From the NCBI GenBank assembly GCA_036346255.1, contig CM070636.1, forward strand, positions 29,953,539 through 30,017,538: DNA of 64,000 nucleotides. The letters run 5' to 3'. Source of the DNA: Ampelocalamus luodianensis (Eukaryota > Streptophyta > Magnoliopsida > Poales > Poaceae). Under the pieces are notes generated by a model that was not told where the DNA came from, did not search any database, and saw nothing but the letters and a program-made list of their open reading frames with translations. The translations under genes and the position numbers were made by a program. Shown in pieces: positions 10,646 to 22,620 of this stretch (the stretch's first letter is position 1; the number at the start of each line of letters is the position of its first letter).

Positions 10646-11645
10646 CACTCCCTTTACCTCCTGGTCTTTCTTTAGACCACCCTCGAGCTCCACCTTCAAT
10701 TGTAAAGCTTAACACCTTCAAATCCGGCAAGGCACCATTGTTGACCGTGGAGCTCCTGTGGTGTTCTTGGTGCTCCAGTGGTCCTCCTCCACGATTCTTT
10801 ACACCTATTCTATCTTCTCACTATTTTGAACGTTTCCCCTCACTCAATTTTGGATTTGATTCACAGGAATTATCCAATTTGGGGTTTGTCCAAATTCGGC
10901 CGATTTAGGTCATCTTCTTCCTCAGCTCAGGTGAGTACTCTATTTTTAAATTGGTTGCTCATATAGCTTCTTGGAGTTATGGTGAAGCTATTGTGACCAC
11001 CAGTGGTACTCATTTTGACTCAGGTCTTCTTTTTCGTCATCTCCCTCTTCGGGTTCCGGCGAGCTCCTCCGTGGACCAGCTGCTCCGGCCAACTTCAAAG
11101 CTCCCCTCCATCCAGGTAGCTCCTTATTAGTCCATAGGGGTCCTGGCACCCACTCCCTAGGATCACAGCGAAGTTTTCGGCTGTTTTCAAGTTCCAGTAT
11201 TTAGTCCCTTTTTTGTTTCCCGGCTAGCCGGCGTGTAGAGCCACCACCGTCGGCGAGGTTGCCACCACTAGGTTCCTACTGCTATTACGAGTCCATTCCA
11301 GCTCTTGCTTGGCGCCGCCGCGGCCAGGATCGCCGGCGGCAAGCCGGGGAAGTCACTTGGATGTTGTCGGGAGAAAACTCCCGTTTTCGTCATTATATTA
11401 GGGCACATTTAAGTCTAATGATTTTCAATCATCGGGGATCTCAGCTTGTCTTAAAGCCGCACCCGTGAGCCACTGTCTCGTGGGCCCGAGCCCTTTGAAA
11501 CCCCGCGACGATTCCCCGCGCTCCATTAATGGTTAAGACCAGGATTTATTGAGTTATCCCCGTTAGCACTGTCGGAAAGGTCCATTCGAGGCCACTGACA
11601 CGTGGGGCTCAACCTACTGTTGTCGGAATCCAAGCCACCGCTCAG

Positions 11646-12300
11646 ACCACCATCACGACCTCCCAGTTTGATCTCCACCGTTTAGGACCTCCTTAGAGTT
11701 AATCAGGGCCGCAGGACCTCCCTCGGGGTCCTCTTTGCAAAAAGACCTCCCCTGGTCACTTTTTGCAAAGACCACCCCAGGACCACCTCAGGGTCCTCTT
11801 TGCAAAAAGACCTCCCACTGGTCCTTGTTCGGAGAAGCTAAGTCACAGGACCTCTTTTGGGCAGATCTGGATCGTTGAAGACCTCCCCGTGGAGATCGTA
11901 GCTGTCCAGACCTCTCTCTATAAAACCTTATCGCTTTAGACCTCCCTCCGCCTCAATCTGGACCGTTCTGGACCTCCCTAGATCCATCTAAGCCGTCCAG
12001 ACCTCCTCCCGCTAAAACCCTGTCGCATCGGACCTCCCTCGATTAAATCTGGATCGTTCAAGACCTCCTCGGTAGATCTTGACCGTTCCGACCTCCCCAT
12101 CCTTAGATCTTACCGTTCAGACCTCCTTCGCTTGATCGTGACCGTTAAGACCTCCCTTGGGAGATCTTAGCCATCGGGACCTCCTCGGTGGTCTTAAGCC
12201 GTAGGACCTCTCCTGGAGATCTAGACCGTCATGACCTCCCCCGAGAAATCCTGACCGTCCAGACCTCCTCCGTTGGATTGGAGTTCTAGGACCTCCCTTA
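11646..12300 (+). repeat. GACCTCC minisatellite in 5' LTR D
   Basis: GACCTCC or a near variant recurs about 22 times. From 11879 to 12289 the spacing is 26-34 bases (mostly 28-30), with a degenerate unit of the form GACCTCCnnnGnAGATCTnGACCGTnCA. Isolated copies of ACGACCTCCCC also lie outside the array (10229, 10308, 12420), which suggests growth from a pre-existing motif. The array is absent from the 3' LTR because of the 804-bp deletion. Confidence 0.8.
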
Positions 12301-13488
12301 GTGCTCGGGACCGCCAGATCTTGATCTGACGGTCACGACCTCCTAGGCGTGCGAGGAGCTCCTCTCGTGTGCGCTATGCGCCCATCTGGTCGTAGTCGTT
12401 GGATCTCATCTCAACGACCACGACCTCCCCTTTTTCGTTAAGCCGGTTGGACCTCCCGAGAGCTCCAGTTTTCTAAGTCTTTTGTAGATTCAAATTTCTT
12501 AAGTGCATAAGTTGGTCATTTTAACTCCTTTTTGAATGTTTCAAGTTACAGTAGCTTTGTGGTAGGATAAATTTTAATTTGAGATTGTATGTGGTCACTA
12601 TTCTAGGCTGGGATTTATTAATATTGCAGTAGGAGTTTGAATGGTTCAAGAGTTAGGAAAATCACTTCAAAATGTGTAAACTATATAACTTTTTGTGTAT
12701 AACTCCATTTTGAGCAAACCCAAGTCTGTAAAATCCCTCTGGTAGTGTACTTTAGCTTAGCATGGGTCTTGTTCATATTTATGTTCCTGTAAAGTGGTAT
12801 ATGCCAGTTTCACAACTTTAGAAAATCATAACTAATTCATTTTAACTCCAAATTGTGCAAACTCAACTTTGCTATTCTTAGGATGACTGTAGCTACCTAC
12901 CATCAAAATTTCAGATTCCAGATCATTCTAGAAATTTTTGCCATGAACAGTAACCGAAATTAATTTAATTAGGATTTTTAAGGCTGAGAGAACTTAGTTT
13001 AGCCATAATTTTTTCATGCTAAGTCCAAATGAAGTAATTCTTGTTCCTAAAATTGTCTAAAATCAACTTCTAGCTGCTGTATAAATTTCATGTGATTTGG
13101 ATGTCTTTTGCTGTTGAGTTTTATTTGGTGTTCTTCGTTCTTATCGGGTTTTATCGCATTTTCGCGTTAGGTTCCGAAGAGTTTATTGAACCTGAGAATC
13201 CTCCTCTGCAGCAAGAACAATTCCAGCAAGGCAAGCAGTTTGATCATGTTAATCTCTGTATTTTTAAGTATTTATGTTGTTTATAAATTCTATGTATGCA
13301 TTGCTAGTTTGTGTTAAACTATTGTCGTTAGTTGACCTAGTAGATGCATTTCCTTAAGAAAATGATCATCCTTTACTACCATGAGCCTAGGTTATTGCTG
13401 TGATTTAGAGTTCGTGGATGAGCTCTTATTACTTAGTAGTCTTGCGGATTAATTGCTTAGCCATGCTTAGCTTCCGGTAGAAATGGTC

Positions 13489-13510
13489 GGTTATCGACTT
13501 GTCGATAACC
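13489..13510 (+). repeat. Perfect 10-bp hairpin in LTR D
   Basis: GGTTATCGAC and GTCGATAACC flank a two-base loop. The 3' LTR copy near 20718-20739 keeps the stem. Confidence 0.8.
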
Positions 13511-13599
13511 TTGATCACATAAAACTTATTATCACTTATGATTTCAGCCTTGTGTCATGTTTACTTGTGAAAACTAAAACCTAAAAATAAAATGATTTA

Positions 13600-13660
13600 G
13601 ACTTGGGCACAATGGTAAGACGGTGTGATTTCTGGGTGTGACTGGAATGGTGCCCAAGTC
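13600..13660 (+). repeat. 11-bp inverted repeat in LTR D
   Basis: GACTTGGGCAC (13600-13610) and GTGCCCAAGTC (13650-13660) pair perfectly around a 39-base loop. In the 3' LTR one base of the right arm is changed (GTGCCCATGTC). It lies within the intron-like span, in the place of the hairpin array of LTR A. Confidence 0.75.
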
Positions 13661-14821
13661 AATTAAAGACCGAACATCTTGTGAGTACCTGTTATCCGAG
13701 CAATTTGGGCGTGCTAACCACACTAGAGGGTATGTGACCTCTCTTGACTTAGTACTTTGGCGTGTATTGGCTTCGGGTCGCAGGGAGTCGCAGGAGGGAT
13801 GATGCTGGGAGCATTGTAGTGTCCGAAAGGCTTCACCCGTGATGGGATTTGTTGTCTTTCGGCTTACAATGTAAGCGTATTGGTTTCTATCCATACGAGC
13901 GGCTCGTAGTTAATGCACAATATTGGAAAGTGTCTCGTAGGACTTAGTCGTGCCGGCATACCCTCGGAAGTGTGCTTTTGTGGCTTAAAGGCGGTTTGAA
14001 GTGTGGGTACATTGGTACACCCCTGCAGGGTTAAAACTATTCGAATAGCCTCGTCCTAGGTTATGGACACGCTTGGGTAAGCTTTTCAAGAGTTAGACTA
14101 CAACCTTTTAATTAAAACTGGATGGGTGGTACGAATCGGGGATTCGTGCTATGTTGTGGTGGCTATTGGGATAGTCACTTCCAGGTGGTTACTTGTATTT
14201 ATTATTATTTCGCTGTTATATTCATCATCAAAACAGATTTGCAAACTTACTTTTAAATGTATTACATTATTGCCAATAAAGTTGGCTTTGTGCAAAATGA
14301 GACATACAACCTCCACTTAAATAAGCCCGCATGTAGTTTACTGAGCAGTGCGCTATTCCACACGTCAGTCTTACGAGTACCTTGTGTACTCATTGTTCTT
14401 GCTTAAATGTAAATTGTTGCAGAGGAAGAAGGTGAGCTCGATGGGCCTCACTTTTGTGAGCTGTGTTGTGGTAGCTTGCGGGGCGACTAACTTGGCGGCC
14501 CGGTCGGTTGCCTTTTGGCTTGTGTGGCTAACCGGTCAACTTTTGTTCTAGCCATCTTATGGCACCTTTTGCTTCCGCTGTCATTCTTGTATATTGTGCT
14601 ATTTGGCCGGTCGGCTCTTTTGTAATAACTTTACTTTATGTATGTCGTTGTTGAACTTAGTATTAATGTGGTATGGAAATGATGTATAATTTTGTGATGA
14701 TGAGCATGTGCTGCAATTCTGGGAAGCACATGTCCATCGAGGCTTTGGATATTTGATTAGTAATGCTAGAACCATATGGAGGTTAAGTATTACTAGTTAA
14801 ATACCCGGGTCCTCACCGAGT

Positions 14822-14834
14822 TGGTATCAGAGCC
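14822..14834 (+). other. Primer-binding site of element D
   Basis: TGGTATCAGAGCC lies four bases after the 5' LTR and is complementary to the 3' end of initiator tRNA-Met, the usual primer of plant Ty3/gypsy elements. Confidence 0.9.
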
Positions 14835-15520
14835 ATACTGACCGTAGAAACCCATAGCTTGGTCGCCATTAGGATATTTTGAAAACTTACTTTCAAATGG
14901 TTCATGAAGATTTAAGTAAGTTCTCAGATTTTACTTCTTATCTATCTTAGCTTGCTCATTTCACCTTATTCTTGGTTAAATTTGGAAAATTGTTTTCCCT
15001 CTCATCTCCTTTTCAAAGATAGTTGTTTAATCGATTAAATTGGTTTTGGGAGAACCATGAGAGCTTTAAATTGAGTCTTGGCTGTTTTAGAGCGAAGATT
15101 AGGAGATGCTGGAAGTGAAGATTTCGGCCAAGAGCTTGGAGAAAGAAATCTGGACAGCAAGCGAGAAATCTGGACAGCTAGCTCTTAATTAGTAAATAGT
15201 GTTAAAAATGAGAGGTTAATTCAACTAAAACTTGTGGGAATAAAAGAGTAAGAAGTGATATAAAATTAACTAAATGCCTATACTCTATTAGGTGGTTATA
15301 CCTTGACTTTTGGGCTGTTTAGAGCTAGAATTGAGTTCTGAAATTTTGGTCTTCTCAAACGATTACTCGTTCTTTCCAAACGGGTTAGTCGTTTTGGGAA
15401 GTTGATTTGGTGACTTATGGTCTTATGCTCTTTTGTGGTTATTCTTGAGCCCTTTTAATTGAGTTTGGATTTCCGTGCTTTGGGTCTCGAGTTGTAGCTA
15501 ACTTGTCTTAGTGAAACAGG
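14835..15520 (+). other. Leader between primer site and gag of element D
   Basis: This is about 690 bases of untranslated leader, AT-rich, with no credible reading frame. GAGAAATCTGGACAGC occurs twice close together (about 15140-15178). Packaging signals would be expected here, but none can be named. Confidence 0.5.
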
Positions 15521-17621
15521 ATGGCTGGAGGGACCCGTAGTGATCGGAATCAGCCGGGTGGTCCCGATGAGGAGCTTCTACCTCCTTCGACCATGGCTGA
15601 AGTCCTTATGCAGATCGAACGCAACCGTTCGGAGGACCGCAGGGTGTTGGAGGTCATCGCGAGGAACACCTCCACTCCCTCTGGTGCCTCCGGATCTGGA
15701 GGTGGTGGACATCAGTCTCGTGGGGGGCTTGCGGAGTTCCTCCGTACTCAGCCTCCTACCTCCTCCAGGCCCGAGGATCCTCTGGACGCGGACGACTGGC
15801 TGCGTCTAGTTGAGCGGAAGCTCAACGTTGCTCGATGCCGAGGCGAGAGCGGGCACTTTCGCATCCCATCGGTTGGAGGTGCGGCACTCTCATGGTGGGA
15901 GAACTTCCTCGCCATGCAGCCCGCGGGACACGTGGTCTCGTGGGAGGAGTTCAGGTCAGCTTTCCGTCGGGCCCATGTCCCCGCCGGCCTGATGAAGCTG
16001 AAAAAGAAGGAGTTCCTTGCGCTCAAACAGGGGCGCAAGTCTGTGACCGAGTACCTCCATGAGTTTAACCATCTTGCGAGGTACGCTCCTGCTGAGGTGG
16101 CCACTGATGAGGCCAAGCAGGAGAAGTTTATGGAGGGTTTGTCTGAGGAGCTTCAGGACAAGCTCTCCATTATTGACTTTGCAGACTTCCAGACCTTGGT
16201 GGACCAAATCAGGGCTACACAGCAGACAGACGTTGGTGTGAGCCAAATCAAACAGAACATCAAGGATGGGACAGCCAAGTACTTTTCTGAGGACGAGCAC
16301 GGAGTTGTGTGGTTTGGGCAACGTCTTGTGGTTCCTAAGGTCATGGAATTGCGGGATTTGATTCTCCGCAAAGCCCATGATTCCCCTTTGTCTATCCACC
16401 CCGGGGCTACCAAGATGTATCAGGACCTTCGTCAGAGATTCTGGTGGACTCGAATGAAGCGTGAGATTGCCAAGTTCGTTGCCGAGTGCAACGTGTGCTG
16501 TCGTGTGAAGGCCGAGCATCAGCGTCCAGCAGGCCTTCTTCAGCCTTTGCCTGTGCCAGAGTGGAAGTGGGATTCCGTTGGCATGGACTTCATCACCGGG
16601 TTGCCCTGTACTTCTTCTGGGAAGGATGTCATCTGGGTTGTCATTGATCGATTGACAAAGGTAGCACATTTCTTGCCGGTACGTACCAACCTCAGTGTCA
16701 ATCAGTTGGCGGATCTCTACTTATCCTGCATTGTGTGCCTGCATGGTGTGCCACGAACGATTGTGTCAGATCGTGGTTCTCTTTTTACCTCTCGGTTTTG
16801 GCATCAGTTGCAAGAGGCCCAGGGACACATATTTCTTCGATTCACTTACCATCCCGGATCGATGGTCGACGGAGAGAGTCAACCAAGTGTTGGAAGATAT
16901 GCTCCGTGCTTGTGTTCTTTCCTATGGGAAGAATTGGGAGAAATGTCTGCCGTTTGCTGAGTTCTCCTACAACAACAGCTTTCAGGCTAGTCTTGGCATA
17001 GCACCATTTGAGTCCTTGTGTGGGAGGAGATGTAGGACCCCGTTGAACTGGTCAGAGACTGGTGAGAGGCAGTTCTTCGGCCCAGATTCTATCAATGAGG
17101 CCGAAAGCCAGGTTCACTTGATCCGCGAGCATCTGCGCGCGACCCAGTCCAGACAGAAGAGTTATGCAGATCGCCGTCGCCGTGAGTTGAGCTTTGAGCC
17201 CAATGACTTTGTGTATCTCAAAGTCTCACCCTTGAAGGGCCATCAGCGTTTTGGCGTCAAGGGCAAGTTGGCTCCTCGCTATGTTGGGCCTTATCGCATC
17301 ATCGAGAGAGTTGGAGCTGTTGCATACAGATTGAAGCTGCCAGCTACACTTGAGGGTGTGCATGATGTGTTTCATGTATCCCACCTTAAGAAGTGCCTCC
17401 GTGTACCAACTGAGGAAACTCCGTTGGAGGTTCTCGATGTGCAAGGAGATTTGACCTACCGCGAGCATCCTGTCTGTATTCTTGAGGAATCTGAACGGAG
17501 AATAAGGAACCGTGTCATCAAGTTCCTTAAAGTTCAGTGGTCAAATCATTATGAGGATGAGGCAACTTGGGAGCGAGAAGATCGCCTTCGTGCAGACTAC
17601 CCGTCCTTCTTCTCCGAGTAA
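15521..17621 (+). pseudogene. Gag fused in frame to integrase (element D)
   Basis: The start ATG at 15521 follows GAAACAGG and opens with MAGGTRSDRNQ. Residues about 85-235 are a retrotransposon capsid region (DPLDADDWLRLVERKL, SWWENF, FLALKQGRKSVTEYLHEFNHLARYAP). At about residue 230-240 (near 16200-16240) it passes directly into integrase: VSQIKQNIKDG, the zinc domain (HDSPLSIHPG and CNVCC), the first catalytic Asp (GMDFITGLP) and the second (IVSDRG). The CCHC knuckle, protease, reverse transcriptase and RNase H are missing. A one-base loss near 16857 shifts the frame. The other frame then runs to 17621 with the triad Glu (STERVNQ, degraded), GPY/F (LAPRYVGPYRII) and a chromodomain (FLKVQWSNHYEDEATWERE). 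It is dead as a single protein. Confidence 0.88.
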
Positions 17622-17647
17622 ACGGAATCTCGGGTCGAGATTCTTGT

Positions 17648-17663
17648 AAGGGGCGGGGGGAGT
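17648..17663 (+). other. Polypurine tract of element D
   Basis: AAGGGGCGGGGGGAGT ends where the 3' LTR begins (TGTAACATCCC at 17664). It is the expected primer for plus-strand DNA synthesis. Confidence 0.85.
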
Positions 17664-20600
17664 TGTAACATCCCAAGTTTTAGACTTGTGTTTCAAATGT
17701 AAGAAAATGAGTAGAAATTAAAACTTTTTCTTACATCATGTATTTCCTGTTGTACCAAACAATTGTTGTACAAGAAGTCATGGAAATACAATGTCACAAG
17801 TCTTTTGGTCCAAACTTTGAGCTTCCAAGAAAATAATCATGTCAAACATTTTGATCATCTCCTGGAAATACTTTTCCTATGTCCCAGGGTTGATGTGGGG
17901 CCCCTCTGAAAACTTTCACAATTTTTAGAAATTGTTTGAACACTTGGGAGGCAAGTCAACCCAATTTGAATCTTGGTCAAACCTTGGTCTAGCACATTGT
18001 AGAATTTTTTGAGAACAATGCACTGCATGAAAACCTCTGAAAATATTACAAAAAGTCAATCTTTGAGTCGCAAGTTCTGTAAAATTTTCAGAATTTTTAA
18101 GTCCTTTGCTACCTCAAAGAAATCCTCAAAGGTCTCGGTGCTATTTTGAAAACCAGGTTTGGTTTACATCACAGCTCGCACGAGTCGGACTCGGGCTCAA
18201 GCCCGAGCCTAACTCAATCGACTCGGTCGGACCTTGTCCACCTAATCACACCCGGCGTGCAAGCGAGCCGTTGGATTCATATCCAACGCCACGACCTCCC
18301 CAGGTGCGCTAACCTCCCGAGGTTGGAAGTGCTCGTGGCGCCATCTTCAATCCAAGGCCCACGACCTCCCCTCCTCCTCCTCTGTTGTTTTCAAAGCGCC
18401 AGAGCTCTGAGATCGTAGTCGTCCGAGATAGATCCAACGGTCGACAGTCACCCGAGTGCATTATAGGTCGTCTCCTACCTCTAGACGTGCGTGAGCAGTA
18501 GCTTGAGTATGGCAGTGTCATTTCATGTTCCCTACACCTGCCCTAGTCGACATCAAGTGTTGTGGGAGACATGTTCGGCCGTGCCATGCCCTAACCTACC
18601 CTCTTCCACCTTTTCACTTTCGGCTTTGTCTCGAGCCATGCTCCTTTTGTCTCCCAAAGGAACTCCTGTCAAACCCTAACCTTTTCTAAAGCTTTATAAG
18701 CACTCCCTTTACCTCCTGGTCTTTCTTTAGACCACCCTCGAGCTCCACCTTCAATTGTAGAGCTTAACACCTTCAAATCCGGCAAGGCACCATTGTTGAC
18801 CGTGGAGCTCCTGTGGTGTTCTTGGTGCTCCAGTGGTCCTCCCCCACAATTCTTTACACCTATTCTATCTTCTCACTATTTTGAACGTTTCCCCTCACTC
18901 AATTTTGGATTTGATTCACATGAATTATCCAACGTAGGGTTTGTCCAAATTCGGCCGATTTAGGTCATCTTCTTTCTCAGCTCAGGTGAGTACTCTATTT
19001 TTAAATTGGTTGCTCATATAGCTTCTTGGAGTTATGGTGAAGCTATTGTGACCACCAGTGGTACTCATTTTGACTCAGGTCTTCTTTTTCGTCATCTCCC
19101 TCTTCGGGTCCGGCGAACTCCTCTGTGGACCAGCTGCTCCGGCCAACTTCAAAGCTCCCCTCCATCCAGGTAGCTCCTTATTAGTCCATAGGGGTCCTGG
19201 CACCCACTCCCTAGGATCACAGCGAAGCTTTCGGCTATTTTCAAGTTCCATTATTTAGTCCCTTTTTCGTTTCCAGGCTAGCCGGCGTGTAGAGCCACCA
19301 CTAGGTTCCTACTGCTATTACGAGTCCATTCCAGCTCTTTCTTGGCGCCGCCGCGGCCAGGATCGCCGGCGGCAAGCCGGGGAAGTCACTTGGATGTTGT
19401 CGGGTGGAAACTCCCATTTTCGTCATTATATTAGGGCACATTTAAGTCTAATGATTTTCAATCATCGGGGATCTGAGCTTGTCTTAAAGCCGCGCCAATG
19501 AGCCACTGTCTCGTGGGCCCGAGCCCTTAGTGCTCAGGACCGCCAAATCTTGATCTGACAGTCACGACCTCCTAGGCGCGTGAGGAGCTCCTCTCGCGTG
19601 CGCTGTGCGCCTATCTGGTCGTAGCCGTTGGATCTCATCTCAACGGCCACGACCTCCCCTTTTTCGTTAAGCCGGTTGGACCTCCCGAGAACTCCAGTTT
19701 TCTAAGTCTTTTGTAGATTCAAATTTCTTAAATGCATAAGTTGGTCATTTTAACTCCTTTTTGAATTTTTCAAGTTACAGTAGCTTTGTGGTAGGATAAA
19801 ATTTAATTTGAGATTGTATGTGGTCACTATTCTTGGCTAGGATTTATTAATATTGCAGTAGGAGTTTGAATGGTTCAAGAGTTAGGAAAATCACTTCAAA
19901 ATGTGTAAACTATATAACGTTTTGTGTATAACTCCATTTTGAGCAAACCCAAGTCTGTAAAATCCCCCTGGTAGTGTACTTTAGCTTAGCATGGGTCATG
20001 TTCATATTTATGTTCCTGTAAAGTGGTATATGCCAGTTTCACAACTTTAGAAAATCATAACTAATTCATTTTAACTCCAAATTGCGCAAACTCAACTTTG
20101 CTGTTCTTAGGATGACCGTAGCTACCTACCATAAAATTTTCAGATTCCAGATCATTCTAGAAATTTTTGCCACAAACAGTAACCAAAATTAATTTAATTA
20201 GAATTTTTCAGGCTGAGAGAACTTAGTTTAGCCATAACTTTTTCATGCTAAGTCCAAATGAAGTAATTCTTGTTCCTAAAATTGTCCAAAATCAACATCT
20301 AGCTGCTGTATAAATTTCATGTGATTTGGATGTCTTTTGCTGTTGAGTTTTGTTTGGTGTTCTTCGTTCTTATCGGGTTTTATCGCATTTTCGCGTTAGG
20401 TTCCGAAGAGTTTATTGAACTTGAGAATCCTCCTCTGCAGCAAGAACAATTCCAGCAAGGCAAGCAGTTTGATCATGTTAATCCCTGTATTTTCATGTAT
20501 TTATGTTGTTTACAAATTCTATGTATGCATTGCTAGTTTGTGTTAAACTATTGTCGTTAGTTGACCTAGTAGATGCATTTCCTTAAGCAAATGATCATCC

Positions 20601-22038
20601 TTTACTACCATGAGCCTAGGTTATTGCTGTGATTTAGAGTTCATGGATGAGCTCTTATTACTTAGTAGTCTTGCAGATTAATTGCTTAGTCATGCTTAGC
20701 TTCCGGTAGAAATGGGCGGTTATCGACTTGTCGATAACCTTGATCACATAAAACTTATTATCACTTATGATTTCAGCCTTGTGCCATGTTTACTTGTGAA
20801 AACTAAAACCTAAAAACAAAATGATTTAGACTTGGGCACAATGGTAAGACGGTGTGATTTCTGGGTGTGACTGGAATGGTGCCCATGTCAATTAAGGACC
20901 GAACATCTTGTGAGTACCTGTTATCCGAGCAATTTGTGCGTGCTAACCACACTAGAGGGTATGGGACCTCTCGTGACTTAGTACTTTGGCTTGTATTGGC
21001 TTCGGGTCGCAGGGAGTCGTAGGAGGGATGGTGCTGGGAGCATTGTAGTGTCCGAAAGGCTTCACCCGTGATGCGATTTGTTGTCTTTCGGCTTACAATG
21101 TAAGCGTATGGGTTTCTATCCATACGGGCGGCTCGTAGTTAATGCACAATATTGGAAAGTGTCTTGTAGGACTTAGCCGTGCCGGCATACCTTCGGAAGT
21201 GTGCTTTTGTGGCTTAAAGGCGGTTTGAAGTGTGGGTACATTGGTACACCCCTGCAGGGTTAAAACTATTCGAATAGCCTCGTCCTAGGTTATGGACACG
21301 CTTGGGTAAGCTTTTCAAGAGTTAGACTACAACCTTTTAATTAAAACTGGATGGGTGGTACGAATCGGGGATTCGTGCTATGTTGTGGTGGCTATTGGGA
21401 TAGTCACTTCCAGGTGGTTACTTGTATTTATTATTATTTCGCTGTTATATTCATCATCAAAACAGATTTGCAAACTTGCTTTTAAATGTATTACATTATT
21501 GCAAATAAAGTTGGCTTTGTGCAAAATGAGACATACAACCTCCACTTAAATAAGCCTGCATGTAGTTTACGAACAGGTCTGCTATTCCACACGTCAGTCT
21601 TACGAGTACCTTGTGTACTCATTGTTCTTGCTTAAATGTAAATTGTTGCAGAGGAAGAAGGTGAGCTCGATGGGCCTCACTTTTGTGAGCTGTGTTGTGG
21701 TAGCTTCATGGCGACTAACTTGGCGGCTTGGCGGTTGCTTTGGCCCGTGGCTAACCGGTCGACTTTTGTTCTAGCCATCTTATGGCACCTTTGCTTCATT
21801 GTCATTCTTGTATATTGTGCTATTTGGCCGGTCGGCTCTTTTGTAATAACTTTACTTTATGTATGTCGTTGTTGAACTTAGTATTAATGTGGTATGGAAA
21901 TGATGTATAATTTTGTGATGATGAGCATGTGCTGCAATTCTGGGAAGCACATGTCCATCGAGGCTTTGGATATTTGATTAGTAATGCTAGAACCATATGG
22001 AGGTTAAGTATTACTAGTTAAATACCCAGGTCCTCGCA
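17664..22038 (+). repeat. 3' LTR of element D (4375 bp)
   Basis: It matches the 5' LTR but lacks the segment equivalent to 11496-12299. The break lies in a shared CCCTT, which points to a deletion between 5-base repeats. It ends GGTCCTCGCA, directly before the target duplication. Many one- to three-base losses lie in GC-rich runs. The TATA copy is at 18695. Confidence 0.9.
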
Positions 22039-22620
22039 CGACGCATCGTCGCTTTTGTGATAGGGAATAAAATATGCCATTTTGGAGAACCTATCCACAA
22101 CTACAAAAACTGAATCCCTCCCCCTCTTAGTCCTAGGCAATCCTAAAATAAAATCCATACTAATATCCTCCCAAGGTACACTAGGAACAGGAAGTGGGGT
22201 ATATAAACCATGTGGATTAAATTTAGATTTCGCTTTGTGGCATGTCACATATCGCTGTACAAACCTTTCGACATCACGCCTCATTTTAGGCCAATAAAAG
22301 TGATCGCTCAGCATCATGAAGGTCTTTTCTCTCCCAAAGTGTCCCATCAATCCACCTGCATGAGATTCCAGCAGTAAAAGCAAACGCACAGACGAATCTG
22401 GAACACATAATTTGTTAGCACGAAATAAGAACCGATCATGAACATGAAACTCATCCCATCCTTTTCCATATTTGCATTTAGAATATGGTTCTGAAAATTC
22501 ATGGTTAGAAGCATATCTCTAATCCGGATACCTTTACTTCCAATTGAGTTAAAAGCACATATTTTCTAGATAAAGCGTCAGCTACCACATTCTCTTTTCA
22601 TTTTTTGTACTTAACAACAT
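22039..22620 (-). pseudogene. Integrase, N-terminal part of element C
   Basis: On the minus strand this reads from the RNase H end into the integrase zinc domain (ESHAGGLMGHFGREKTF with the two His; YVTCHKAK keeps the second Cys but has Arg-Tyr-Val in place of the usual first Cys region) and the core start (DISMDFILGLPRTKRG, the first catalytic Asp, VVVDRFSKMAYFIP). It ends at KSDDAS, where D has inserted; the next residues are found at the right end of the 8500-9588 feature. The last six residues of the open frame come from D. Confidence 0.85.

Larger units (their letters stand above)
13231..14422 (+). other. Intron-like span in 5' LTR D
   Basis: A donor-like AGCAAG/GCAAGCAG at 13231 and an acceptor-like AAATTGTTGCAG/AGGAAG ending at 14422 bracket 1192 nt. 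The acceptor is preceded by GAGTACCTTGTGTACTCATTGTTCTTGCTT, the counterpart of the TACTTGCTGAGTC..CTCACTCTTGCTT block in LTR A (text compared in pieces). The span contains perfect inverted repeats. The same layout is kept in the 3' LTR. Splicing is inferred, not shown. Confidence 0.4.
9594..14817 (+). repeat. 5' LTR of element D (5224 bp)
   Basis: It begins TGTAACATCCC and matches 17664-22038 over its whole length, except for an 804-bp segment (11496-12299) missing from the 3' copy and many small differences. It holds a promoter-like TATA at 10640, a GACCTCC minisatellite (11646-12300), an intron-like span (13231-14422) and strong inverted repeats (13489-13510 and 13600-13660). At over 5 kb it is very long for a Ty3/gypsy LTR. 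The short frames inside it are not credible genes. Confidence 0.9.
9594..22038 (+). mobile_element. Element D: Ty3/gypsy element with giant LTRs and a deleted pol
   Basis: D is 12.4 kb: 5' LTR 9594-14817, primer site 14822-14834, a gag-integrase reading frame 15521-17621, polypurine tract 17648-17663 and 3' LTR 17664-22038. LTRs make up about 77% of it. Protease, reverse transcriptase and RNase H are absent, so it would need another element's enzymes to move. Its integrase resembles chromovirus integrases (HHCC, D,D35E, GPY/F and a chromodomain). The two LTRs are similar but not identical, so the insertion is not recent. Confidence 0.9.

Noticed and set aside
15956..16669. 237-codon minus-strand frame
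   Set aside because: It is antisense to the Gag-integrase frame of element D.
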